From the NCBI GenBank assembly GCA_037576195.1, contig CM075103.1:14694001-14758000 (forward strand): a stretch of DNA of 64,000 bases. Direction: 5' to 3'. Each line of letters starts with the position of its first letter. Position 1 is the first letter of the stretch. The position numbers were made by a program, and so were the translations under genes. This DNA is from Phytoseiulus persimilis. Taxonomy: Eukaryota; Arthropoda; Arachnida; Mesostigmata; Phytoseiidae. This document shows positions 26,501 to 37,461 of the stretch, piece by piece. The notes under the pieces were generated by a model. The model made no database searches. It was given only the letters and a program-made list of their open reading frames with translations, and had not been told where the DNA came from.

Positions 26501-29500
26501 AACCGCTGATCAGCGAGGTTCTCCACGGGTACAACTGCACAGTATTCGCCTACGGTCAGACCGGAACGGGAAAAACGTATACCATGGAGGGAGTTAGGTC
26601 CCAGACTCTCTTATCTTGGCAGCATGACCCTCACGCTGGAGTAGTTCCCCGGTGAGAATTTCTGCTTCAAATGAATGCTTACGAGAGACATTGACAACAA
26701 ATCAGAGCATTCCACCGAAGAGCGGGGGTAGTGTGATCAGACCATTGAGATCGACTGTTTTTTTTCCAGGGCCCTGCATCAAATTTTCTCCGAAGTGGGC
26801 GATCCGGAACTCACAATAATAAAAGTCTCGTTCCTCGAGCTCTACAACGAGGAGCTGTTCGACCTCCTCGGCTCGGGGGAGGCCACTACTTCGAAGCTGA
26901 AAATTTTCGAGGATTCTACCGCTAAAGGTTCAGTGGTAGTCCGAGGTCTGGAAGAAGTCGTGGTTCGGGACCGGGAGGAAGTTTATTCGCTGATGGAACG
27001 CGGCGCCTCTCGAAGACAGGTCGCTGCGACGCTCATGAACGCATCGAGCTCAAGATCCCACACGATTTTCACAATCACGGTCATCTCTAGAGACACAGCA
27101 GATACCGGAGAGAACCTGATGCGAACAGGGAAGTTGAATCTGGTCGATTTGGCGGGTAGCGAAAACATAGGTCGATCGGGCGCGCAGGACAAAAGAGCCC
27201 GCGAGGCTGGCAATATCAACCAGAGTCTCCTGACGCTCGGCCGAGTCATAACAGCGCTAGTCGAGAGAACTCCACACGTTCCGTACCGGTGAGTTTCCAG
27301 AATTGAGAAAGGTCTCGTTTTCGGTCTCCAACCGAGTTGTTCGAGACGTTGCGGTCGATCTGTTCCACTCTGCTTCATCTCTGTGACCGGTCCCTGGGGC
27401 ATTCCGTCTCAATCAAACTTCATGCGTGAATTTCGTTCTCCAGGGAATCGAAACTCACTCGCCTGCTGCAAGACTCTCTGGGCGGTCGGACGAAAACATC
27501 GATCATCGCTACGATCTCCCCTGCCCATGTGAACCTCGATGAAACTCAATCGACGTTGGAATACGCGTTCCGAGCGAAGAACATCATGAATCGGCCTGAA
27601 GTGAATCAAAAGCTGTGCGAGGAGGTCGTAATCAAGCATATGACCGATGAGATGGAACAGCTTCGTCGGGATCTCCGCGCGTGTCGGGAAAAGAACGGAA
27701 TTTACATCGACGAATTGAACTACAAGTGGGTTCGAATCTCCCGATTCTGCTCATCCCCCATCATTGCTGTTCAGGGACTTTTCTTGTTCCGATGATCCTC
27801 CAGGATGATCCCATATGATATGAAGATAACTTATTTCGTTGTTCGGGCCATGTGGCAACAGCAGTAGCAACAGTGATGCTCTCGAGATGTGGTCTACTCA
27901 CCAAGTTGCGCGCTTTCACAGATCCATGCAGAGCCGATTGGACTTACAGTCGGAGGAACTCCAGAGGAACGCGGAGGAAATGATTGAAATGGCCGCACGA
28001 GTGGACTCCTTGAAGACCGATATCGATATCCTACAACAACTCTCTCGGGACACCCAGGAGAGACTCGAGAGGGAGAGCAGATCCAAAGAGCTGGCGCAGA
28101 CAAGGTTCGCGTTTCCCACGGATGTCGCGCGAACGAGGAAGCTTTTTCGGGGCGTTTGGGTTCTCACGGAGTCCCGGCCTCCCGATATTCCGCTGACCTC
28201 GGCTTCGGAAACTTGCGTCGCTCTAAACAATCTCCCACCGTGCTCTTTGCAGGCTCAAGGAAGTCAACTACAAGTACACGACTGCTAAAGTTCTCGTCAA
28301 AGCTCATCAGCAGACTGAGGAAAAACTCCACACGGACGCCACAAAGCTGATCGGCACAGCACTCCTCGCCAAGTCAGATACTCACAAGCTGCACGAGAAG
28401 GTACAGAGGCAGCGCGAGGTGGAATCTCACAATTCCGTGATAATCAACGAGTTGGACGGTACGCTATCGTTTCCGCCGATTTTGTTTCTTACCGATTTGC
28501 TCCCCCGATGCCTCCATCTGCTCGGTATCTTGCTGAGAGCCGACTGATTTTCAATCGCTCTGACCTTGCAGCCACTTTGAACTCTTGCTTGGACTCGAGT
28601 GTGCGACGGGCAGGAGACGCCATCGACATACTCTCTAAGTCCTGTTCCCTGAAAGATGAAACCATCCAAGGCCTCGAAGAAGAAGTCGAATTGCTCCAGG
28701 ATGTGGACTGCCTCCTCGGCAGAATACTCAGAAAACATCTAGCACACCGAGAGAGAGTGCTCGAGAGGATTTCAAGGATCAACGGCATCGCCTCGAAGTC
28801 TATCGAGAGAATGGACCATTTGGGAACGCAGTTCGATCACTCGTTGAGGAACGCTCTGTCCGGAGTGACGAGCAAACTTTGCCTCGACCTCACAGATGAG
28901 CTGAACAGAATGAAAAGTGCGTTGCATAGCGAGGTGACGCAGATCACGGACGTCGCCGTTAGAAACGGTCAAGTTGTGAGCGAAGAATGCGGCCGCTTGG
29001 GGAATATTTTCGAGAACACGAAAAAGTCAGCTGAACAACGTGCTACGAGGTCTGTCTCGGATGATGCGGGAAGATGAGAATTTGTGGAATTTTGGGAAGT
29101 GACATTCGGTCCACGAATTCGATCACCCAGGAGTTGTCGCTGACCATCAGGGGGAATCGTTCCAGGGCGCAGGAAGAATCCAGGGCATTGAGAGTCAAGC
29201 AGGCGAAGATCCACGAGACCCTCAGGCAACTCAACGATGATATCCACAGGAGACTCGCAGAAGTCAACAGAGGCATCGATGAGGTGTTTGAGCCTCAGAG
29301 TAGATTCCTCGACGACACCGAGCAAGAGTCGAGGAACGAGTTCGATCGAAGCGCTGCGGCTGCCGACGTCATAGGGAACATTTTGAAATCTCACGCGGAG
29401 GCTTCGAACAGAATTATTTCTCATGCCGAAACCATAAAGACCAAGGTCAGTGCTCCGGCCCGAGCTGGAGCCGCTCTTCGCAAATCAATTTCGTTCCGGT

Positions 29501-31656
29501 CACGGAGGAGGGTTCCAGATCTCAGATCGATACATTCCCGCTCGGTCGGAGGATGTCCTCTCATATTTTTTCCCGAATCACAGGTTGATGAATGCGAGGA
29601 GCAACAGCAAAGCACGAGTCGCGACTGTGTGGAGAACATCAAGTCAGACTTGGGACACTTCCATGAGCAGTTCCTCAAAAATACTCGGGATACGAATCAA
29701 GTAGGTCCAACCGATTCGACCGCTGTCGGGACTCGGTTTTTTGGTGGGCTTTCGATTTCCCGACGGCGTGAGAGTGAGCAGTGACTCATGAAAACTTTTG
29801 CGGTTTCCAGTATCTGACAGAGTTGGTTCGGGCCGGAGAAGAAACATCATCCGATTTCGAATCAGAGTCCTCTGCCACAGTCGAGGATCTGACAACGCTG
29901 GCCACCAGCGTTTCATCGGGAACTCGATCGGTCATGGCAGCGAAGGACGAACTGAAGACTCTGAAGGAGAGGGTGACGGAGATGATCAGAAACAATGTCA
30001 AGGTATTTGTACGCGGGATCCTCGGCGTAGTATCATCTGTCGAACCAGGGTGGCTCAGCTCGGCTTCAATCCGATTTTGGTCCTTGTTGCAGACTTGTCC
30101 GGTAACCGGATCGACCCCAGGGAGGCGGAACTATGAAATCCCTCGCTCGATGCCACGGACCCAACCTGCCGAGATTTTACAGGCGAGACTGCAGAAGAAA
30201 TTCGAGGAGGCTTCCATTGAGGAGCGCATGGCTCTGGATGAAGGACAGAGCATTATACTCGACGTTACCGGCTTGTTAGGTTAGCGCGAACTAAAAACCG
30301 CGGCTAGCCGCAAAAGAAAACGCGGCTAGCCGCAAAAATAGAAAACGCAATCTGTTTCATCATTGATTTGATCCTTAGTGAGTGAAGATGACACTACTTC
30401 CTAGGACTGAGCATTGTTGGAACTGAATTTTCGATGGGATATCTCATGCCGACAATTCCCCCCATTAGTACTCACGGAATAATAGACCGCTATCCCTTCT
30501 TAAGAGCACATCCATTACTTATTTATTATTTATTGAGCAACAGCGGGTGGCAAGAGCATAAACTTGAGGATCCGTCGAGGGAAGTGATCGGATTCACTCA
30601 TAACAGATATCAGCATTAAATACTGAGAATTATATTCGGTTTTTTTCCTGGAATTATCGATCTCAGCAATCAGCACGAGCACTTCGAGTCAGACTGATAA
30701 CTCAAAAACCGAAGAAGCGAAACGAAGCTGAGAAAAAATACGCTATCTGCAGGAGCAACATTTTATTCCGAGATACAGCCATCGATCTTCCATGAATGTA
30801 CCATCGAGAAAACGGCTGAAGTTGCTCGATTCCCCCCGATCTTGGTCACAGTGGTACCATTTCAAAAATACCCAATCGAGCCATTGGACGGAGTCGGCCG
30901 ACTATCGTTCAGACTGCTCTGATCACCAGTTCGGTATGGTAACACGTAATGTAAACGCCGGATACCGGCTGGACCTCATTCTTCTCGTTGTCTGTACTCG
31001 CAAGTATAAGGAATTCGCTGAGCTCCCAGCTAACGGCCTTCAATCAGGCAACCACGAGAGAGCACCCGGTTGAGATTGACATGGGGGAACGTCAGAAAAG
31101 CGCGGTTGCTCGCATGTACAGCCCGGCCGAATCCGGGAGGTTGACCGAGCGGCCGTACCGCGCTTAGTTTAGCAAAGGACTTGAGCTTTCGAGAGACTAT
31201 GCAAGAAGCGGTTGGCGTTAGAGCGGCGCCCCCACGGCCAGAGAGACAGCTCACTTCCGCGGCTCACGGAAAAGTTGCTTGCCGAGGAATCCATCAAACT
31301 GAGTGATCATATTCTGAATGAAGTGGATACCATGTCAACAAATGTTGAATCAAAGCTCGTTTCTCAACTCAGGTGAGGCCGAGCGGTTCGCTTCCAGATG
31401 TATGTACCACAAATCTACTCGGAGTGACGTCAGTTGACTGCTAAACAGCGGTCTGTTAGAAGTCGCCTCATCGGGGAACATTGCAAAGGTCGCGAAAGAA
31501 ATACCAGTTGAAGGAGGCGAAACGACCCAGGATCGCTATCAAAGAATTATTCTTGTACATGTGGAGTTTGGAGCCGAAACCGTTGGCGCGTTTGCTCCCC
31601 AGCTCACTGCTGAGTCTTGTCGCGTTCTCGTCGTGGTATTACCTCAGAGTTGGTAA
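23582..31656 (+). CDS. Kinesin-5 (Eg5/BimC) mitotic motor
   Basis: Plus-end-directed homotetrameric motor that slides antiparallel spindle microtubules. Thirteen exons in phase: 23,582-23,646; 26,337-26,651; 26,770-27,288; 27,444-27,725; 27,862-28,104; 28,253-28,458; 28,572-29,049; 29,100-29,445; 29,584-29,700; 29,811-30,002; 30,183-30,279; 31,222-31,372; 31,449-31,656. They total 1,072 codons, as expected for kinesin-5. The motor has [15 protein letters not shown], the P-loop GQTGTGKT at residues 95-102, switch I NASSSRSH at 217-224, switch II DLAGSE at 253-258, and neck motifs [20 protein letters not shown] and EVNQKL. A long coiled-coil stalk follows. Intron 1 is 2.7 kb; others are as short as 50 bp (29,050-29,099). 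The 5' edge of exon 5 is uncertain by 3 bases. Exons 12-13 are less certain: they rest on phase agreement and helical content, and exon 11 could instead end at TAG 30,282-30,284. The tail ends with a poor BimC-box-like [14 protein letters not shown]. Confidence 0.9.
30297..30338. repeat. Two 12-bp perfect palindromes in the last long kinesin intron
   Basis: The self-complementary 12-mer GCGGCTAGCCGC occurs twice, separated by AAAAGAAAAC and followed each time by an A-rich run. It lies directly after the donor of the 942-bp intron between exons 11 and 12 in the kinesin-5 model. Confidence 0.8.
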
Positions 31657-32240
31657 TCTCCTAATGATTGGTGAAGTTATCATTTCATTGAGGCTCATAT
31701 TGGATTGACGCAGCAGGCTTTGGGTGACGCTTCTGAGCGCGTGTCTTGGAGCTCCAATTCAATCATCGCATTCTATTGGTCGACTCCGGAAACGGGTGCT
31801 TTCCGAAAATAACTTAAGTCGAGTGACTGCCATGTTTCGGAAACTTCGAGGAGTTCCGACGAACGTTATCTCGAGTTCGGGAGTTCGAGGGACATCGAGA
31901 TAGATCATTGAAGGTTTTCCACTTGGATCCAATAGCTTGAGATTCAGAGTTCTGGCGACTCGAATATATTTATTGAAACGTTAACACTTCGGATGCTGTG
32001 CATTAGGCTTCCAAAGTTCATTCCAGGTACTAGTTCACAACCGAAACTTCTAGGGTTGGTCTCCGCTCCGAATTGACTCATACTCCCGAGACCAGAATTT
32101 AATTTCAAGCGGGAAATATATATCGACACACACAGGACTGAATGGGTCACAGGACCCATTCAGGCTCATGTTCCGCGAAATTACGTTCCTTTCGCTCTGC
32201 CGCTTTGCAGGAGCTGCGGAAAGCTCGGTGTCTGCGTTCG
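31657..32240. other. Kinesin-5 3' flank and transposon target region
   Basis: No assigned gene. From about 32,107 one plus-strand frame is open up to the transposon target site and includes a CTTTGCAG acceptor-like site at about 32,203-32,210. That same frame continues after the right-hand target duplication (see the finding on the interrupted frame). Confidence 0.5.
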
Positions 32241-32249
32241 CTACAACAG
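32241..32249. repeat. Left 9-bp target-site duplication
   Basis: CTACAACAG immediately precedes the left terminal repeat and is repeated exactly at 36,297-36,305 after the right terminal repeat. Nine bases is the usual duplication size for Mutator-like elements. Confidence 0.9.
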
Positions 32250-32393
32250 CGTGTCAGTCGATTTGAGCGCGGATCGATTTGAGCGCACGATCGATTTGAG
32301 CGCAGTTGATTTGAGCGCAGTTGATTTGAGCGAGGTTGATTTGAGCGCAATTGATTTGAGCGAGGTCGATTTGAGCGCAGTTGATTTGAGCGC
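32250..32393 (+). repeat. Left TIR: nine 15-17-bp tandem units
   Basis: Units share the core GATTTGAGCG followed by CAGTT, AGGTT, AGGTC or CAATT. The first two outer units are 16 and 17 bp and carry GGAT and CACGAT linkers that recur in the mirror-image position of the right TIR. Confidence 0.9.
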
Positions 32394-34027
32394 GCCTTTG
32401 AAAGCTCATGGCTCATGCTGGACAATGAAGTACTAACTGAACGCCAGAGAACAAATATTTGCAACCGCTTGGAGTTGGGTCAGCTCAAACGATTTTCACC
32501 CCTCAAGCACATATTGAGTGTCCGACATCCAACCTGGGAAATTAGAGGAGGCACCGATTGGTTGGCATAAGGGCCGCAGCCAGAGATACCAGAGCACAGC
32601 TGATGGAATATCGATCACTGAAAAACCGCCCTTTCAACGGTCAGGATCGGCATCCGCGAAGCAGATATCGACTGATGAGGAGGACGGAGTTGACTTCTTT
32701 CAGAGAATCACTTCAGAATACCGAGAACAATCATTCATTCCGAGTTTACGTGAAATTTCGGGGCGTACCCAAATTTCCCGCAGGTGGTGTACCTAGCTTC
32801 AAAATCGCGCCCCAGAAGCCGCAACTCTACCTAACTTGAAGTCGACAGCCGACGCCCTCTGGTGGGCTCCGTCTGAACTCCCATGGACCAACTTCCGAAT
32901 TTCTGTCTCGACTGTTGGCGACGGTACATTTGTTGACACTCCCGCCGAATCGCTGGATAGATTTGAATGCACATGTGAATGATTTCCTAATTGTTTCGGT
33001 GTTCTTGACGATTCCGACGCTTCCAAGTCTGGGAGATTCTGACTTCGTCATGGTTCTCAACATTCTCGACAAGCGTCGGATTCACGTGCTGTCGGAAAGA
33101 AAAGCCGCGCTCTCGAGAAATGCGTTGTCGTATTTCAACCGGAGGTTAGAAATCGGATCTGTTGCTTATGCAGAGTCCTTGAACTGGAGATATCATGAAC
33201 TTTCCGAAATATCCTCGAATACGATTCCTCTAGCCCAAGTGTTATGTTCCATATCCGCCTCTGATCTCTGCACTCTCTCACGTTCAAGAGTGTGGAGAGT
33301 CCGCCAAAGACGTCCCATTTCACCACTCGTCTTGTAAATGCGATCCTCCTGGAGTTGGTGTCAGGAATTTCCTATCAGTTCCCCATGTGGTTTTTCCTCG
33401 TTCGGTGTGTGCGAAAATACGAACTCCCGGCTCCGTTTTGTGAGCCCTTTGATGCCCGGTGTGCTGTTTGCCTCGACCATGTCACTCAACACCCACGAAA
33501 ATGTGCCACGGCGTGAAGGACTGCTCCATGGTTATGCAATCTCGCCTCTCGGTCTCCTATCACGCTACATCGATCGTCGCGCGCGCCGAAGAATATGCAT
33601 CCTATCGGAATGTGAAGCGCCTCATGAGCGAAGATGGTAAGCTCCCTCTCTGGAGTCTCATGTGGAGGACAGACATTTTTCCAGTTCGTCTGAGCATGTA
33701 GAGCTTCTTGATCTAAGTCAAGTGAACATCTCAGCGTGTGTCCAAAACCACAGCGCTCCCTGTCACTCTTGAACGGGAATTTCCGGACGCGAAAGTTTCT
33801 CGGCGAAGCGCCCCAATGTTATCGCGACATCCGCCCCGAGCACGTTGCGACTCATCAAGTTGGATCGATAATCACATGCCGGCGATGCCGACATCGCGAC
33901 GAGATCCCACGAAGAGAGGTCACAAGAGTCGACAGCGTGCTTCGTTCGGTTCCAACCCTTCAGTTCACGAGTTGTGCACTGAATCTTTGACACCGGTTTC
34001 GTCAAAAAAGAATCGAACGCGAGAATC

Positions 34028-35748
34028 ATGTCTCTACAATTCGTTGAATCAAGTCGCGGGAAACTGCTGTTGTGTGTTGAGCAGTATTTGTATCGGAAGG
34101 ACCGTGAGAATTCGGGAGGACAAACTTCATGGCGCTGCATGGAGAAAGCTTGCAACGCGCGGATTTACACCATTGACGGGTGTCACGAGGTAGGTTTAGA
34201 GGATTTCTCCATCGCTGCTTATAAGATAAGGTCATCCAGGGATACCCAAGGAGTGCTCTGTGGGGTCAAATCGTTCTTGGCATCTGTGTTAAAGGAAGAT
34301 ACCTTCTAGGGCCAACCGGTGCACGAGCATGCTCCGAATCCTATCGATATCAAAGTTCGGGGTCATTTGAATCGTTTGCGCGCAAACAGTCTGCAGCAAC
34401 GATCAGTGAGACCATCGACAGTCATCGCATCGGTCGTAGGGGGCATCGGATCTGAGTCCGTTTCAGGCCGGATGCCTAGTATGAAACTTTTGCGCCAGCG
34501 GGTGAACTATCAGAGGCGCGGGGCAGGACCACTGCTGCCGAGAAATCCGTCGCGCAGAGAAGACTTGAACATACCGGACTTCTTGAGGGTATGTGACACT
34601 TCCAACATTCAGTGGAGCTTTCTCTGGTTGCTCAAATCCTCTCTGTGACGGAACACAATTTCTGCATCTGATGCAGGATATTTTCCGCTTTCCCTGCTCA
34701 GGAGGGAACTTTGTAACATGAGTCAAGCGCTCGATCATTTAATTTTCGTCGTACTGATTCCCTCAATGAGTTCCAATAACTGTTGCAGGCGACGACCAAC
34801 GGCGAAAACTTCCTCTTCCACGATTCGGGTGTCGGAGACGCCGAGAGAATCATTGTTTACGCGACGCCACGTAACATAGAATTGCTCAAGGAAAATAGCG
34901 AATGGCTGATGGACGGCACCTTTAAGGTGTGCCCGTCAATCTTCTATCAAATGTATTCAATCCATGTGAAGCTCCCGTCCGGCAAAGCGGTTCCTGTGCT
35001 CTACTCATTCCTCCCGTCGAAGAACCCCACCATCTATTCCCGGTTGTTCGAGGTCATTGAAAATGCACTCGATGGTTTCACACCTCAAGCCATACATGTC
35101 GATTTCGAGTTGCCTGTGATGGAGGAAATAGAATCTAGATTTCCTGAGACCGGAATCATCGGTTGTAACTTCCATCTCAACCAGGCCGTTTGGCGTCATA
35201 TCCAGAGCGACGGCGCAGTCCGCGAGCGATATGTCAACGACGACGACTTCAACCTTCGTATACGGATGTTTCCCGCGCTGGCATTCGTCCCACTCCAAGA
35301 CGTCCGTGAGCTTTTCCAAATGCTTGTGAGCTCCGACTTTGTTAGAGACAATAGGGACATTCTCGCAACCTTCATACGCTACTTCGAGTCAACATGGATC
35401 GGCAGCGACTTCAATCCAGCCAGATATAAACTCGGATTGTGGAACGCGTATGTGGCGACCCGGCATGGCCTCGCAAGAACCAACAACGAGATGGAAGGAT
35501 GGCACTCCGCGTTTGCGCGTAGAATCGCATCGAATCACCCGTGCTTCTTCAAGATGGTCGAACACCTGAGAGTCGAACAAGGCTTGACAGAGTTTCTGGT
35601 GAACAACACCGCGGCTACAGGCGAGCGTGAAGCACCGAGACGCGTTTATCGCGACCGCCAACGACGCCTATACGACATCGTTTCTACATACGAGACGCGA
35701 GCCAGCCCTGATTACCTCAAACTGATTGCGCATAATATAAGCTTCTGA
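34028..35748 (+). CDS. FLYWCH zinc-finger MULE transposase
   Basis: DDE-type transposase expected to cut the element's terminal repeats. Exons are 34,028-34,189, 34,310-34,588 and 34,789-35,748, all phase 0, giving 466 codons with no internal stop. Introns start GTAGGT and GTATGT and end CTAG and GCAG. Residues 5-70 form a FLYWCH-type zinc finger: FVESSRGKLLLCVEQYLY, then WRCMEKACNARIYT, and after the splice GQPVHEHAPNP. The catalytic core has D189 in MDGTFKVCP, D252 in HVDFELPVMEEI, the MULE Cys-His motif GCNFHLNQAVW (C273/H276), and the acidic residue in NNEMEGWH (E381 or E383). All catalytic positions expected for the family are present. The start ATG follows GAGAATC; no better upstream ATG in frame was seen. 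Confidence 0.92.
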
Positions 35749-36105
35749 GCGCGGATTCTAAAATACCTCCCAAAGTTGACGAGGAGCAGTAGAGACGGAC
35801 GAAATGACAGAAGGGCGGCTTTCGTGTGAGCGATTCCTGTCCGCGATTATAACCATAAAGAAAACTTGTGCGTCAAATCTCATCAAAAACATTTCTCCTT
35901 CCTGAGCTTAGCTATGTTCCTTCATCCGTTTCATCTAGGGAATGTCGTCAACGAGGTATCTCATGCCGTCGTTCGCTTTCTCCTCTTCATATTCCCCTGA
36001 GCTACCGTGATCTCTTTTCCGCCAAGTAGTCTGCCATCGGCGGAAAGGTTCGAGGCCTCTTTCTCTATCTCATACTCCACACTCACAGCAGCGCGAGTGA
36101 ATTCG

Positions 36106-36296
36106 TTGCGCTCAAATCAACTGCGCTCAAATCGACCTCGCTCAAATCAATTGCGCTCAAATCAACCTCGCTCAAATCAACTGCGCTCAAATCAACCTCG
36201 CTTAAATCAACTGCGCTCAAATCGACCTCGCTCAAATCAACTGCGCTCAAATCGATCGTGCGCTCAAATCGATCTGCGCTCAAATCGAGTAGCACC
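36106..36296 (-). repeat. Right TIR: twelve 15-17-bp tandem units, inverted
   Basis: This is the reverse complement of the left-end unit family (CGCTCAAATC core on the plus strand), with the same 16- and 17-bp outer units. It has three more units than the left end, so the two TIRs match in register only at their outer parts. Confidence 0.9.
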
Positions 36297-36305
36297 CTAC
36301 AACAG
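36297..36305. repeat. Right 9-bp target-site duplication
   Basis: CTACAACAG, identical to 32,241-32,249. Confidence 0.9.
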
Positions 36306-37029
36306 AGATCATAACAGTGGTGTGGTATTGACTCATGAAATTATGTGTAAATTGGCCTGCTCAGTGGAAGTGCTCAGAGAGCTTTTAGATGTGTGCAACA
36401 GGAATTTGAAAAGGGAACTGGAAAGTTGCGAACGAACCCTGAACGTTCGGTCTCCGATACAAGCGCTTCCAGTGGCGCATCGGAGGGAACTGAAGGGGTA
36501 CGTGCCGAGGGCGCAAAGCTGATTTACGTCAAGGTTCGTCCATATTCGTGTCTGCATTCGACATTCACTCCGTCTCGGCAACGAATTCTAGCCCAAGAAA
36601 ATTTGGGGCGCAGAGCTGATAGGCTTCAAAAAGATGGAGGGCTGTGGGGGACATGAGCCCGGACTTGCATCTCTATCACTGGGGGGCGCAAAGCCGGAAC
36701 AGATGAACTCGAAGTTCTGTCTATATCCCCGACAGCGATAGCGATTCAATCCGAATCAAGAACAAAATTGCGACCGAAAGAGCTGAGGGCGCACGAAAGC
36801 GGAGTTTCAGATCGATCCATCGAGAAGGCTGCATGATGAGATGAACGACTGAAAAATATCGGTTCGTGCCAGGGAGCCTTCGCGAGTGGCGATTCCGCTG
36901 GAACTCATCGGCTTCATAATCATGGCCACGGGAACTGCCTACCGTCGCCGTTGAAATAGCTAGCTCCGCGAGGTCATTCTGCGAGTTGCAGGGATCTTGA
37001 CCAGAGCTGTGCGCCGAGAGGATTTTTTT
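36306..37029. other. Region between transposon and inverted-repeat block
   Basis: No assigned gene. A plus-strand frame continues from the transposon target site to a stop near 36,520 and includes an amphipathic stretch VEVLRELLDVCNRNLKREL. A second overlapping frame (36,393-36,656) is Ser/Glu-rich with SVSDTSASSGASEGTEG and a GTCAAG/GTTCGT donor-like site. Both could be exon remnants; neither is recognised. Confidence 0.4.
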
Positions 37030-37182
37030 CCGTTGCCGTAGTCCGCTGATCGAAGCTCCTCGTGCATGTCTAACTGCGCTCCGTTACCGAGACCATGATC
37101 CGAGATTTGAGGCTGGGGGTCGCAAGCTCGGACTCGTGGACTCTTGAGACCCCCTAATCGTGGCGCTCAATCACGAGGTCAG
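37030..37182 (+). repeat. Left copy of 153-bp inverted repeat
   Basis: About 87% identical by eye to the reverse complement of 48,254-48,406, without gaps. Homology starts at CCGTTG and ends at CACGAGGTCAG. No short direct duplication flanks the pair. Confidence 0.85.
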
Positions 37183-37383
37183 ACCCCGGGAGGTGGTGGG
37201 GGGCACCTTCGCCGGTTTGCCCCGGGCGCGGCTAGGGCCTCCACACTTCACACATCGTTCTCCACTCCATGTGACGATGCTGCTCGGGAATCGGTATCGT
37301 CCTGGTCGACGATGATCGGAAGTGCTATCTTTCAGAGCTTCTCACTCTCTAGTGAGATGGCGAGAATTCGAACGCGGCTTCGT

Positions 37384-37390
37384 TATAAAA
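37384..37390 (+). promoter_or_regulatory. TATA box of H2B-like gene
   Basis: TATAAAA, 72 bp upstream of the ATG of the H2B-like frame; spacing fits a short histone-type 5' UTR. Confidence 0.6.
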
Positions 37391-37461
37391 ATGATGTTAC
37401 CACCCATTTCTGTTTCACATGATATTTACCCCACCCCGAGATCAATCGAAGTGAGACGACG

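Larger units (their letters stand above)
32250..36296 (+). mobile_element. Complete Mutator-like (MULE) DNA transposon, 4,047 bp
   Basis: The element has long terminal inverted repeats (32,250-32,393 and 36,106-36,296), identical 9-bp flanking duplications, and one intact three-exon transposase gene (34,028-35,748) reading left to right. The outermost bases are CGTGTCAGTCGATTTGAG on the left and, on the complementary strand, GGTGCTACTCGATTTGAG on the right. About 1.6 kb between the left repeat and the transposase (32,394-34,027) has only overlapping short frames that I cannot assign. Intact ends, duplication and open transposase suggest recent insertion and possible autonomy. Confidence 0.9.
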
